DNA of 64,000 bases from positions 13,866,433 through 13,930,432 of the forward strand of contig NC_092358.1 in the NCBI RefSeq assembly GCF_030848805.1, read 5' to 3'. Both the position numbers and the translations under genes were made by a program. Positions 31,979 through 44,189 of this stretch are shown here, in pieces; within the stretch, counting starts at the first letter, position 1; every line of letters begins with the position of its first letter. The notes below the pieces were generated by a model. It had not been told where the DNA came from. It worked only from the letters and a program-made list of their open reading frames with translations, and did not search any database. This stretch comes from Temnothorax longispinosus. Taxonomy: Eukaryota > Arthropoda > Insecta > Hymenoptera > Formicidae.

Positions 31979-34243
31979 CTACGTTTGAGCGAGTCCCTCC
32001 GGTGAGCCGTCCATCGGCAGAGGGCACAACTTCACCAGAGGGCGACTAAGGAGGCCATCCGCCGTCCTCACCGTAGCGACCCGGGCGACCCCGTCACGAC
32101 CCGGATGCAATTCCTCGACGCGCCCTCGTCTCCACGCCAGAGGAGGGGCGTTTTCGGTTTTTAGAAGGACCAACGTGCCCTTTGATATCGCGTCAGCCGG
32201 CTTTAACCACTTTGGTCGTTGCTGGAGGGTGTGTAGATATTCTTCATGCCACCGTTTCCAGAACTGTTGGTGCATGTGCTGCACCAGCTGCCATCGATCG
32301 AGTCTGCCTATCGGCACCGGGTCTAGGTCGGGATAAGGAACCGCTACGAGCGGCTCTAATGTGATAAAGTGCCCCGGGGAGAGCACCCCGAGGTCGTGGG
32401 GATCCGAGCTGGTGGGGCACAAAGGTCGGGAATTCAGGATGGATTCTACCTGTGCTAGGAGGGTGCTGAATTCCTCCACCGTGAGGATCTGCGCTCCCAC
32501 CACGCGTTTCAAGTGGGTCTTTGTCGCCTTAACCCCCGCTTCCCAGAGGCCACCAAAGTGTGGCGCGGAAGGGGGGTTAAAGGACCACTGGATTTGTTCT
32601 CGCCCTGAGGCCGCCTCCATGCAGCTGACGAGCTCGCGCTGAGCCCCCACGAAATTGGTGCCGCAGTCGCTGTAGATCCGCGAGCAGCGACCGCGCCTAG
32701 CGATGAAACGCCTCAGAGCTGACAAAAACGAGTCTGTAGATAAGGAAAAAGCAAGTTCCAAATGAACCGCCTTCGTGGTAAAGCAAACGAAAATGCACAC
32801 GTACGCCTTGAACGGCGTTGCCCCGCGAGAACGACGATTATATACAAAGAAGGGGCCCGCGTAGTCGACCCCGGCGATTGAGAAGGGTTTGGCCTGACGT
32901 ACCCGGTCGAGCGGTAGGTCCGCCATGGGCGGTTGCAAGGTACGCGGGTTCGCCCGGAAACATTGGTAACAACGCGACAAACAACGTTTGATGGCCTGAT
33001 GGGCCCCCAGAATCCAAAAATGCTGCAGTAGTAGGTAATGCAACGCTCGACGCCCCGGATGCAAGTGTAGGCGGTGGGTGCGCTCCACTATGAGTTCCGT
33101 GAGCCGGTGTTTACCGGGCAATAACGCGGGGTGCTTGGCCTCATGAGACATTGCGGAGTGCGTGAGTCTACCGCCCACCCTGAGGACTCCGCGCGCGTCC
33201 ACGAAAGGGGCGAGTTGTCGCAGAGGTTTGGAGCAATGTTGATTGCGTTTCAGCCTATCGAGATCCTCTGCAAAGCGACAAGATTGAACAACTTTAACGA
33301 GGTATAGCAGGGTCGAATGGAATTCGACTTGGTCTACAACAAGAGTTCTGTGGGGTGAATTCGACTTGAGTCGATTAACAAAACGAAGACAATAAGAGAA
33401 TATTCTAACGAGTTTATCCAATGACGAAAAACGAGCGAGAAGCGAATCAACAACAGAAGCAGAGTTTACGACATCAGCAGGATTTACGACAACAAAAGCA
33501 TGAGATTTTTCTTCCTCCGGAAAATCGTCAGCTTCCAATATCGTTTCTGGAGTGGGTTCGAATTCGGCGAGCCACGCAGGGCCAGTCCACCAAAGCTGGT
33601 GATCCACTAATTCTTGAGGAAACAAGCCCCTTGAGCAACAATCGGCGGGGTTAGACTTGGTGTCGACATGTCTCCAGCAAGAGATATCTGTGTTGGACTG
33701 GATGCGGGCCACACGATTACGCACAAACGTCTTCCAACGGTGGGGGGCCGAACGTATCCAGGCGAGCGCGACCTCGGAATCAGACCACGCGTACGTGCCG
33801 TCGATAGTAATCTTAGGCCGGAGAATGTTCCCGATATACTCCGCTAAGTCCGACAGTAAAACGGCTGCGCAAAGCTCGAGTCTCGGCAAGGTGATGGCCT
33901 TAAGCGGGGCCACCTTTGACTTGGCGCTGAGCATCCGAATCAGTACCCCGTCCTCGGCGACGATTCTGATATATACAACGGCTCCGTAGCCCTGTTCACT
34001 CGCGTCACAAAATCCGTGTATCTCCCGTCGGATTACGTTGGCCATGGCGATAGTACGAGGTATGCGAATGGAAGCTAGCGCGGGGAGTTCCGATTTGTAT
34101 CGTCCCCATCGAGAACATACTTCCGAAGGAGGCCTATCGTCCCACTCTAATTTGAGCACCCAGAGTTGCTGTATCAGTCTTTTAGCTGCAAACGTGAGGG
34201 GAGTCAGAAAGCCTAACGGGTCGAAAATACGAGCCAGTTCCGA
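31979..34243 (-). pseudogene. BEL/Pao pol, RNase H-integrase-DUF5641 part
   Basis: The frame encodes the end of RT (SELARIFDPLGFLTPLTFAA), an RNase H block (HGFCDASEQGYGAVVYI, ITLPRLELCAAVLL, YAWSDSEVALAWIRS), a pre-integrase zinc site (HLHPGRRALHYLL, then CLSRCYQCF) and an integrase core. Integrase Asp, Asp and Glu are in AGVDYAGPF, YSDCGTNFVG and GLWEAGVKATK. The C-terminal DUF5641 part ends LVKLCPLPMDGSP. These domains remove RNA and insert the DNA copy. The frame is intact for about 750 codons, but the join to RT at about 34243 needs a one-base shift. Confidence 0.92.
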
Positions 34244-35859
34244 AGAATGGTGCGTTTGGTACAATCTCTGTCCAACGGGTGGACCTGAAAGCCGAAGTTG
34301 TCCGTTTGAGGATACCAACGAAGTCCGAGAACTTTGAGAAACTGATCTTCCGAGGGTTCAAACGATAGCAATGATTGACTGCAAAGCTCCGGATCAAGAT
34401 CTGCTAAGACTGACGGATGGCTGCTGGCCCATTTCCTGAGCTCGAAACCCGCGGTCTTAAGCAAGGCTTGTAGCTGCCGCTGAAGCTCACGGGCTTCCCC
34501 CTCAGATTCGGCGCCCGCCACCACGTCGTCGACATAGACGCTCTCCTCCAAGACCGCCGCGGCCAGAGGGTAGCTCACTCTGCCTTCCGTTGCCAACTTC
34601 AACAAGCAGGCGATTGCCAGGAACGGAGAGCACGTCAATCCAAAAGTGACAGTCAACATCAAGTAGTCTAACATCGGATCATTCTCCGAGAAACGCCAGA
34701 CTATTCTCTGGTAGTCACATTGACCGCGCTCGACCAAGATCCGAAGGAACATTTGTTTGACGTCCGCGGTGAGCGCCACGCGGCCTACCCGGAACCTCAA
34801 CAATATCACGACTATATCCGTCTGTAACTTAGGCCCGGATCGCAATACGTCGTTCAACGAAACGCCGTTCAAGTCCTTCGCCGAGGCGTCAAATACGACC
34901 CGCAATTTTGTGGTAGTGCTATCCGATTTAACTACCCCATGATGGGGCAAATAGAATACAGGTCCGTCCACCGGAAACGGCCGTTCAATCATTTTCATAT
35001 AACCGTTATTCAAATAATCCTGCATGAATTTGTTATAGTTCAATTTAAACTCTGCATCTAATTTAAAACGACGCTCAAGTGCGCGAAATCTATTTAGGGC
35101 TACTTGACGCGTGCCGACAAAACAAGGTTTATCCCTTTTGAAAGGATACGATACGACAAAACGACCGGACGCGTCCCGACGCGTGGTCTGAGCGAATAAT
35201 TCCTCGCAACGTTTATCCTCCTGCGAATACGGTGGGACCGATGGAATCTCGTCTAGTTGCCAAAATCGACTAAGAGATGCGTCCAACGAATCGAGAGTCA
35301 TAAACGAATGTGTGGATCCCGGCGCCTGCGTCGATACCGACCCGACGAGGACCCAGCCGAAGACGGAATTGAAGGCGTCTGGTAGCAAGCGACGAGGCCG
35401 ATGCGGATTTTTTTGCCGAAGGTGATTTACAACCCTAAGAATGTATGCTATGCTTCGACCAATTTTCTCGATTGAAGAGAATCTTTCGAGCAATGAATGC
35501 ACCGCGTCAGGCGGATCGAGCGCCACGAGCGATACAATTTTCTCCTCCTCGGTTGGAGGGGTTTCCGAACTGTGGGAAGGTTCCACTTGAGGCTCAAAGC
35601 GAGCGAGCTTGTGCAGGACCTCCGAATGAGGTCCGGCCGTTTGGCGAACCCCGACGAGCCCTCCGTGGTTGCGGGAGGGACGTGGCAGTACGCCAAGACG
35701 GCGGGATCCAATGACGCCGTGAGTGTGTGTGACTCGACGGTTATGACCTCCGAGTGAGGTTCGGCCGTTTGGCGACACCCGACGAGCCCTCCGTGATAGC
35801 GGGAGGGACGTGGTGATACGCCAAGACGGCGGTAATGCGGTCCTACCGTTCGGCGACAC
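34213..35859 (-). pseudogene. BEL/Pao pol, protease remnant and reverse transcriptase part
   Basis: The RT has VFYLPHHGVVKSDSTTTKLR, VFDASAKDLNGVSLND, TADVKQMFLRILV, TVTFGLTCSPFLAIACLL and the YVDD catalytic loop (EESVYVDDVVAGA). Upstream is the end of the protease domain (SVFGWVLVGSV) and the linker FWQLDEIPSVPPYSQED. The catalytic DSG part of the protease is absent. Instead, before FGWVL, there is LLERFSSIEKIGRSIAYILR, which resembles LLARFSSLDKLVRIFSYCLR of this element's own pre-integrase region. The first ~60 codons are an open run through the tandem repeat. A missing base near 34243 shifts the frame before RNase H. Confidence 0.92.
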
Positions 35860-36245
35860 CCGAATGGTGATACGCCGAGACGGCGGTGTCCAAAGGCACC
35901 GTGAGTGTAGGTGACTCGACGGTGCGCGTTAACGGGGCGAGGGTGTAGGGCCTCGCCCTCGTTCAACGAGCTACGATTACGCGAATATCCTCGCCGCGAA
36001 CGTGCCCAAGCGACGTGCGGACGAGAGACATCACGCGTGACGATGTGTGACCTCCGAATGAGGTCCAGCCGTTCGGCGACACCCGAAGCCCTCCGTGATA
36101 GCGGGAGAACGATGGTGCTACGCCAAAACGGCGGTAACGAGGTCCTACCGTTCGGCGCCACCCGAGTGGTGATGCGCCAAGACGGCGGTGTCCAAAAGCA
36201 CCGTGAGTGTATGGTGACTCGACGGTGCACGATGAGTCATAAGGG
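35616..36245 (-). repeat. Internal tandem repeat replacing gag in the BEL/Pao element
   Basis: Blocks with GACCTCCGAATGAGG, GGCCGTTTGGCGACACCC, CCCTCCGTGATAGCGGGAG, GGTGATACGCCAAGACGGCGG and GGTGACTCGACGGTG recur about three times (starting near 35616, 35745 and 36046), with internal partial units. Minus frames stay open and read RRLGVSP/CHRTVGPH-like repeats. No gag homology is visible. Confidence 0.8.
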
Positions 36246-37322
36246 ACCCGGGACGGGGTGAGTGCGTAAGACTCGACTTTGGAATGCCAGAAAAACAACA
36301 CAACCGTTCCGCTCGCCAAGGTGACAAATAACGGATGGCTCGGTTCGGATTCCTACGCGAAGGCTCAATGGAATGTTCCCGAGAGAATGTTCCTCAATTT
36401 TGATATAATAACGTAGCCGAAAATGACAATTTTGTTAATCGCAAGAGCGAATGGCGAACGCAAAAAGGGGGTATTAAATGCAGTGTAGAGCTAGCAAGGA
36501 AGAGGGTTGCAAGGGATGTACAAATTAAGAAAATAGTTGTATTAACGATCAAAATTATCAATTAGGTTGGCACAGGTGCCCGGTTACGGCGAGAAATGCA
36601 CTCAAGTATTTGTTCAGATTAAGTTTCCGGCAATACATGTTGTGCGCGGAACTACGACACGAGCAGCGTATACGACATGAGCAGTACACACATGACACGA
36701 GCAATAATCCACGACATGAGCATCAATTACGCCAACTTCTTTGCAATTGTGATTATAATCGTAATTATAGTCTTTAATAGGATTACCTTGAGTGCTACAA
36801 TATATTTTATACCGGGAACCAGTGCCGGCGAACAGTATATTCGATCGGTGGCAATGTTGTTTGCGAGAATTCCAACGATCGGAATAATAGTTTCCGTATG
36901 TATATTTTCAATATGTATTTCGAGTCTGGCCGAAACACACCCAGCAACAACGAAAATAATGTAGCGCGTTATTATGGAACGCGAGCTTACGTAGAAAAAA
37001 TGTGTATATACGCTGCCGGCCCGTGACCGAGCGTCAAGGCCGTCGACGGCGCGGCGAGAACGTATGGCTTAACCGAGAATATTCCAATGTTGAATATTTC
37101 GGTTAACGACAATATTCAATAACGAACGACAAGAGCAATTAACCACAAAGCGATCAAACGACAAGTTTCCCGCGCGTATTCTCGTCGCGAAGCAATGTTG
37201 CGGCCGAGAGATATCGCGGCGGGTGTAGAATACGCGACTGATTAATTGTAATGCAATCGCGATCAAAACCACTAAGAAATGCTATCCACGAGCGAAAGGT
37301 CGGCGTTATTACTTTAGCGCGC
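36246..37322 (-). other. BEL/Pao 5' leader without recognised gene
   Basis: Between the tandem array and the primer site there is no Gag-like frame. It has repeated ACGACACGAGCA-type words at 36650-36720 and a short inverted pair AACCGAGAATATTCCAATG/TTGAATATTTCGGTT at 37071-37105. Confidence 0.45.
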
Positions 37323-37342
37323 GCATCCGGCTCGAAGGACCA
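37323..37342 (-). promoter_or_regulatory. Primer-binding site of the second BEL/Pao element
   Basis: The minus strand reads TGGTCCTTCGAGCCGGATGC one base after the 5' LTR. It is identical to the site at 15691-15710. Confidence 0.78.
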
Positions 37343-37343
37343 A

Positions 37344-38085
37344 TGCACGGGGGGGTATGAGGCGCTCCCCGGATTTGCGATTGGTCGACAAATTTTCTCG
37401 AAGGACCAGAGGGCCCGTGCCCTCGCGAAAGTGAATAAAGCGAAGCAAGCAAACGAATATCAAAAAATGCGAGGCGACTCACCGTGTCGTTGCCCGGCGC
37501 CTCCTGGGTGTCGACGTCGTCCTCCCGTTGGCGAGATCTCTGGCGTGCAAGGCGAAAGCATGCAACAGTCCGGTATAGCAAGCAGGCACGGACCGGCAGG
37601 TATAGCAAGCAGGCACAGATAGGCAGGATAGCAAGCAGTCACAGATAGGCAGGATATCAAGCAGTCATAGATAGGCAGGATATCAAGCGATTAGGCCTTC
37701 GTGGTCTGCGATGGGCGACCGAGCACTCCAAGTTTGCACATGCGAAACGGTAAACGTGTGAGCTTCACGACGTTCGACTGATGAGTCCCTCTCTTCCGTT
37801 CTCTCGGCTCGCGCACCTGCGAAGTACGGCGCGAGCGAGTACCGAATTCTTCTCATAATTGGGGATGCCACCCGTGGGCGGGCAGCACGAGTCGGGTGAG
37901 TCGCGCGAATATCGACAAGTGTACTAATCGCGATCCACCGACGTTTCGCTAATAGGCGCGATAATTCAACCCGGTATAACTGATCAATACAAAAACCGTA
38001 CAATTAACAATGTGAAACGACAACACGAAATCAATCCTATCATTAACTACTATTTACACTATGATACACGGCGGTGCGCCAAACA
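37344..38085 (-). repeat. 5' LTR of the second BEL/Pao element
   Basis: 742 bases with TG...CA ends, matching 31066-31949 closely apart from the internal length difference. It lies next to the primer site. Confidence 0.92.
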
Positions 38086-39180
38086 TATAATCTTATATGA
38101 CTATATCATTCATATACAATTTTATTATTTCAGCTTAAATTATAAGGTATGTTTGCAAATAATACGATTAATATATTTGTTTATACAAACTATAATATAT
38201 ATTATATAACAGTTTTTTCACGAATTATTACTGGTAATTTCACTGTTTACGAAAATATTTAATAAAAATTAATATGTCAATTAAAAAAATTAAGTATCTT
38301 ATGCAAAATTAAAAAAAAAGAAAACTTAAAATAATATATAAGCAATAAGAAGTGCCGTTTTCGGTCGAAGCGGATCTTGATGCTTAATAATATTCACAAT
38401 ATCAATATATTATGTAAATACATGTTTCAGTTTCTTAAATTGGCATCACTGCGTGCCAATATGGACTTTGTCGGACTTAAAACGCAATTGTGTAAATTGA
38501 AACTAAAAATAATATATTTTATATTAATTTGATATTGTCAAGTAAAATAATATACTAGAAAAATATTTATAACAGTTATACAAATTTATATGGATAGATC
38601 CATTATAGAGTATATATTCATATAGGATTATCTTTAACTTTATAAATATACTTTTACATAATCACACATGATAATATACTAGTATATAAAACCATATATG
38701 ACTATATAAAGTATACTTAAAGAGATTTAGCCATATAATATTGTTCAAGATTATATTTCCATTTCTTATATAACCATATATAATTATATATTTACTAATA
38801 TGAACAAATAAAAGGTATTTTTCCCGAGTATATAATCATATATGGTTATATATGGCCATATATAATTATATACTCTCATATATGGCCATATAATATTGTT
38901 TAAGGACGTTTTCCGGTCCTTATACTAGAGAAAATCAATTTTCTTAGGATTTTCTTGAAACTGTGAATATACGTTAATTTAGGTGTGCTTTATGCATGGT
39001 ATAAATTTCAGTACCTCTTCCGAGATAAAAAATAAAGATACTGTTTCTTCGAAACTGTGCGGTAATGTAAACATTACCGCACTGTTTGACTCGTGTATGG
39101 AATCGGCTATTTGTCACACAGATGGCGCGCGCGTAATGGGCCACTTCCACGCACGTGTGATATAAAAGTTTTTTCTCGGA

Positions 39181-39270
39181 AAGTTTTTCTTAATTTCTCA
39201 TCTGGATATTTCAGCGTTTATATATGTATATAAACGCTGAAATATCCAGGTGAGAAATTGAGAAAAACTT
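39181..39270. repeat. 90-bp near-perfect palindrome (45-bp arms)
   Basis: AAGTTTTTCT at the left end pairs with AGAAAAACTT at the right end. The arms match at about 42 of 45 positions around a TATATGTATATA centre. It is small-MITE or hairpin size. Confidence 0.85.
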
Positions 39271-40351
39271 AATATCAAGACTCGAAAACTTGGCGTGCCC
39301 AAATAATAACATATAAAACTAATAACATTTATATATATAAATACATGCAGAGAACTGATAGAAAAAGAGCTAAATATTTCTTACTTAATGTGTAGGTAGT
39401 AGTACTAAAATTGTAACATTTAGATTATAACATTGATACTATATAATTATGAACTCATGCAGTTAATTGTATTGATCTCATGTTTATTTTTGAACAAAAT
39501 CAATTTTTAAAACAGATCTTTTTTTTTTTTCCCTTTTTTTTTTTTTTTTTTAATATATACTTTGGTTTATGTACTTAGCATATTTTTTATTTTTTGTAAA
39601 GACTTTTTGAGATAATATATATTTTGGTATTCGGATATTTTAACAGATAATAAGATTTTCTTTTTCTCGCTGACTGTTTCGTGCCAATTTTGTATTTGTA
39701 AGACTGACAGCGGAAACTATAGAGCCCATGCTATCTCGGAAAAAATAATCGACAGAAGTAATGACAGTACAGACTGACAAATAAGTACCTAGTAAACGTA
39801 ACCAAGCTCACGAACATGACACAGATGTTACATGTTAGATGGCCGCGCGAGCTCCGTGCAACAGCGAAGTTGCGTTGACGGGCTAATCCGTCTCGTGGCG
39901 CTTTCTCACAAAAATAATTTTAGATAAAATTTTGAACTTTAAGCTGGAATATCTCAGCATAGAAAAAACACTTAGAGTAAAAGTAAAAACAATTTTGTTG
40001 TATATATAATATATATGAACCCAACAAATCGATTGAGTCCATCCAGAAATGCATTGGTTCAGCTGAACCGATTATAGTTGAACACACTAACGTAACTGAT
40101 CACATACCACTCAACATAATGCAACTGGAGATCTCAAGTAACAACTCAGTGAAATCTAAAATTTCTATGACGCCAGATTCGAAATAAATAAATTAGGAGG
40201 CATTATTTTTGTACCAACCTTCGTAAAACGCTAACTTTGTCAAAAGAGCTGAGACTGGCTGTTGGATTTCCGGTTAAGTCATGACATCCTACAACCAAAT
40301 GAATGGTAATACATGAGTTAATGCTTAGATAATACCCGACGGCATGTGTTA

Positions 40352-40416
40352 GTGTTCAGATCACATGTTCAATATCACGTGATAGAAATATGATATTGAA
40401 CACGTAATCTGAACAC
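40352..40416. repeat. 65-bp inverted repeat
   Basis: GTGTTCAGAT...TGTTCAATATCA pairs with TGATATTGAACA...ATCTGAACAC around a short loop, arms about 26 bases. Outer bases (GGCATGTG and CACATACCGCC) extend it imperfectly. Confidence 0.75.
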
Positions 40417-40964
40417 CACATACCGCCAGAATATCACAAAATACACGCACTAATACACGCACTACCGTCATTTTGTTGTAGAGTGTCACAACCAAACCCC
40501 GATCTCAGTTTTTCCATACCCAAAGCCCCAAGTTAGCGATCTACTATAGTGTATAAGACATCTGTGGCCTGCGCTCAACTAGTTGGACGGCGTAAGTATA
40601 GCGCCAGAAAGACACTCTCTTCTACCGTGTCTTTTTTGACAAAAGTATTTATTAAAAATACTAAAATATATTTTAAATATTTGTGTGTGTGGGTGTGCGT
40701 GCGTGTATGTGTAGTGTGTGTGTGTATGTACATAATAAAAATGTGAATAAAGACTTTCAAAAAGAAAAAACATTAAATCTCAAGTGCCTACCACCATCCG
40801 CGGCGTGAGAGTCGGGCAAACGACTTAATATATTGTTTATTCTTCAAGATAATTTTTAACTACATCTCAGAGAATAAAGAGAATAGACCGCAATACAGCT
40901 TGATCAATATGTTTCAAACGCTTCGGCTGTCTGGCCATTTTTATGTTTATTGCTGTATGTAGTA

Positions 40965-42317
40965 TCCCGGGAAAAAATATTCATATCTGACGGTATATGA
41001 ACATATATAAATGAGATATGAACATATATGAACATATATAAATGAGATATGAACAGATATAAGTTTTATATGCCCATATCTAAAGCATATATAATCATAT
41101 ATGGTTATATATCGCCATATATGATCAGATCGTACATTATACATGACACAAGATCTGATCATATAAGTTCATATATGGTCAGACATATTATTATGTGTAG
41201 CCAGATATGACACTATACATAATCGTATCTGGCCTTACATGGTCGTATATAAAGAATGTTCGGCCATGTATTATCAGATATAATTATGTATGGCCATACA
41301 TAACTGTATCGGCACTGTATATGATCATATATGACAAGACGCGATGCTGTATATGATTGTATATGTTCGTATACGGCCGGAAATGATATGAAACATGATC
41401 AGATCTGTCTATATATGACCAGATTGGGATATAATGATATAAAATGTCCGGGAAAAATATTCATATCTGACAGTATATGAACATATATAAATGAGATATG
41501 AACAGATATAAGTTTTACATGCCCATGTATAGAGCATATATAATCATATATGGTTATCTATCGCCATATATATGATCAGATCATCGTACATTATAATGAA
41601 CAAGATCTGATCATATATGGCGATAGATAACCATATATGATATATATGCTCTATACATGGGCATGTAAAACTTATATCTGTTCATATCTCATTTATATAT
41701 GTTCATATACTGTCAGATATGAATATTTTTCCCGGACTTTTATATCCGCGAACAAAATGTCCAGGAAAAATATTCATATTTGACAGTATATGAACATGTA
41801 TAAATGAGATATGAACAGATATAAGTTTTACATACCCATATATAGAGCATATATAATCATGTATGAACCTATATAGTCATATAATATTATATATGATCAG
41901 ATCAGATATTGCATCTCAAAGTATTCAATAGATGGCATTCGATGGATCTGTTTCTCGTATTTAAAATTTGACAAACAGTGTTATAAGAACGGTATCAAAA
42001 GACACGACACTGTCTCGCACTATAGAGCGGCACAATTTTTGTATTAGTTGTATCGTAGAGTCTACTTTATAATAAAGTTGCACACTCTTAAAAAATAACT
42101 TTTGAAAATATATATACAATTTTCTGAAACTTACTTAAACATATATGTTTATACCTGATAAATATATAGTTCGTACCTGATCATACCTGATCAGATATTA
42201 ACATATACAATAATACCAGATCATATATCCTCAGATCTGGCCAATTTCCATATCTGACCATATATGGCCATTCATATATGATCATATATGATCAGATATG
42301 AAATATTTTTTCCGGGA
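40965..42317. mobile_element. AT-rich TIR element family (TCCCGGGAAAAAATATTC ends), nested copies
   Basis: The left end TCCCGGGAAAAAATATTCAT and the right end ATGAAATATTTTTTCCGGGA are inverted. Internal termini of the same kind lie at 41446, 41737 and 41759. The interior is packed with ATATGATCATATATGG words. There is no coding capacity; it is non-autonomous. Confidence 0.7.
41446..41737. repeat. 292-bp near-perfect palindrome within the AT-rich element
   Basis: GTCCGGGAAAAATATTCAT begins the left arm and its exact complement ends the right arm. The arms (about 135 bases each) stay complementary to a short centre near 41590-41600. Confidence 0.88.
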
Positions 42318-43225
42318 TATGTGTATTTTGGGATCCATGTTCTATGTAGCTTGTATAATGCGCACAAAACTACTCTCCCGATAGACGTCCACAGGCTGTG
42401 TATAATTTGAAGTTCGGGCGCAGAGCATCCACACGGATTTCGAATCCGATTCAGTGCGGTTAGCTTATTCGGGCTTTGGGCACGCAATTGGAGGTAGATC
42501 GGACGTGCCGGCCTGCTGACAAGGAAAGCAGATAATAGAGAAAGCTCTACTCGGTGTAGTAACGTACGACGCGACGTCCGTTCAGAGAGGAAATCCGATA
42601 TTGACGTAATTAGACTATACCGACGGTACTAGACATTTCACGTGCCATGACACTATCCGTTCAAGGTATATGGTCAATGTAGGATTTCATACTGCTGACT
42701 CATATCTCGGCCGTAGTTAGATATCCATAATTTCATCATTTTGAAATTAAGTTGACGATCAATACAGAATATCTAATGCAAAAGCCGAATGTAGACGTGC
42801 GCCCGCGCAGATTTCTGATACTATATATTTGATATCTTTAAGTGGCTTAGATATAAACAGATATTACGAAATAATTAACACGCAACCAAATTTCTTCAAA
42901 TTGATAGAAAACATGATTATTTTGATTATAATAAATATTTACATTTACATTAATATTTGCCCTTGTCTATAACTTTAACAAGCTTTACTTTTTTTTACAA
43001 TTTTGTATTAAAGATTTTTTTACAATTCTTTGAAGTTATTTCTTTTCACAATATAAATATCATTGTTTCATCGTAAGATATTTATATCAGAAAAAGAGAA
43101 GGGGGAAAAAAAATTGACCGCCCGGGAAAAAAACTCTCTTATAATGTCTTATATGATCATATAAGAAGCGATCTTATATGCTTACATATGAATTTTGGCC
43201 TGATAAGAACTTATATGGTCATATA
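42318..43225. other. Spacer without recognised gene
   Basis: A GC-richer patch at 42320-42560 has no recognisable feature. The rest is AT-rich. At 43119-43225 CCCGGGAAAAAAACTCTC and ATATGATCATATAAG words resemble the preceding AT-rich family. Confidence 0.4.
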
Positions 43226-44172
43226 TTAGGGACTTGAATAAGTTCTCGCTGTTTCCCGATAAATGGCGTTTATCTTAGCTTTTTTGAATCAGGCAATACT
43301 ACAGCCAACTTCATCGTGAACCTCCACCACTAGGGCTCGAAATAACGGTATATGTTATTCCGCCGAAGTGTAAACAACATATTTTTTTATAGCGTTAAAC
43401 ATGTCGAATTTGTGCCAAAAAAAGAGTATTTGCGGGAAATTTTACTGCATTACTTTTTTCAAAAAAAATCTGCAGCTAAAGCACATAGAATTCTTGTGGA
43501 ACTACGGCGACTATGCTCTGTCGGAAAACAACATGCAGAGATTGGTTTTAGACGCTTTAAAATAATGATTTTGATGTTAAAGATAAAGAACGCTCTGGCG
43601 CACCGAAAAAGTTTGAAGACGAAGAATTGGAAGCATTACTCGATAAAGACTCAAGTCAGACGCAAAATAACTTGCAGAATCATTAGGAGTTGATCACACA
43701 ACAGTTGCCAAACGTTTAAAAGGATTAAGAATGATTCAAAAGCAAGGAAATTGGGTGCCGTACGAATTGAAGCCGAGAGACGTCGAACGGCGTTTTTTTT
43801 TCACGTGTGAACAGTTGCTCCAACGGCAGAAAAGGAAGGTTTTTTGCATCGTATCGTGACTGGCGATGAAAAGTGGATACACTACGATAACCCGAAGCAT
43901 AGAAAATCGTGAGGTAAGCCCGGCCATGCACCAACATTGACGGCAAAGCAGATATCCATGGTTCCAAGCTCATGCTCTGTATTTGGTGGGATCAGCTGGG
44001 TGTAGTCTATTATGAGCTCCTCAAAACCCTACGAAACCATCCACGGGAGATCGCTATCGACTACAATTGATGCGTTTTGAGACGAGCATGAAGGAAAAAC
44101 GGCCTCCAATACGAGGATAGACACGACAAAATTCATTTCACAAAAAACAGCGAGAACTTATTCAAGTCCTAA
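43226..44172 (+). mobile_element. mariner-type element, internally deleted
   Basis: The ends are inverted repeats: TTAGGGACTTGAATAAGTTC on the left and the complement of TTAGGACTTGAATAAGTTC on the right, followed by CTCGCTGTTT on both sides. TA flanks each end (43224-43225 and 44173-44174), the mariner target duplication. The length of 947 bases is short of the ~1.3 kb usual for the family. It interrupts the AT-rich palindromic repeat. Confidence 0.92.
43394..44135 (+). pseudogene. mariner transposase, multiply broken
   Basis: Pieces in shifting frames are visible. FVPKKEYLREILLHYFFQKK SAAKAHRI is the N-terminal HTH; KERSGAPKKFEDEELEALLD, GVDHTTVAKRLKGLRMIQK and GNWVPYELKPRDVERRF are the linker and second HTH. 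The start of the catalytic domain is present (TGDEKWIHYDNPKHRKSW carries the first Asp; WWDQLGVVYYELL follows). The last catalytic part (the DNA(R)PH and second/third Asp motifs) is deleted. At least three frameshifts and stops make it inactive. Confidence 0.88.
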
Positions 44173-44189
44173 TATGATTATATCATACT

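Larger units (their letters stand above)
31066..38085 (-). mobile_element. BEL/Pao LTR retrotransposon, 7.0 kb, both LTRs, gag/protease replaced
   Basis: Two direct LTR copies (31066-31949 and 37344-38085) bound a minus-strand internal region with a 20-base primer-binding site next to the 5' LTR (right side) and a polypurine tract next to the 3' LTR (left side). Pol is nearly complete: RT, RNase H, integrase and DUF5641. The gag and protease active site are missing; in their place are tandem repeats and a piece similar to the pre-integrase region. I see no exact target duplication outside the LTRs. It is non-autonomous. Confidence 0.92.
38086..40964. other. AT-rich region with palindromic TATATG(A/G)(T/C)CATATA words, no gene
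   Basis: At 38560-38900 degenerate ATATATGGTTATATATGGCC-type palindromic words are dense, related to those at 40965-42317. A T-rich tract lies at 39523-39552 and a GT tract at 40681-40725. No coding frame is supported. Confidence 0.55.

Noticed and set aside
33421..33654. Gln-rich plus-strand frame
   Set aside because: It is the antisense shadow of the BEL/Pao pol gene on the minus strand.
36677..36964. Hydrophobic plus-strand frame as a membrane protein
   Set aside because: It lies antisense in the BEL/Pao leader, is short, and its hydrophobicity follows from AT-rich TTATAAT text; no family resemblance.
38086..38090. Target-site duplication of the second BEL/Pao element
   Set aside because: TCATA on one side and TATAA on the other do not match well enough to call a 5-bp duplication.
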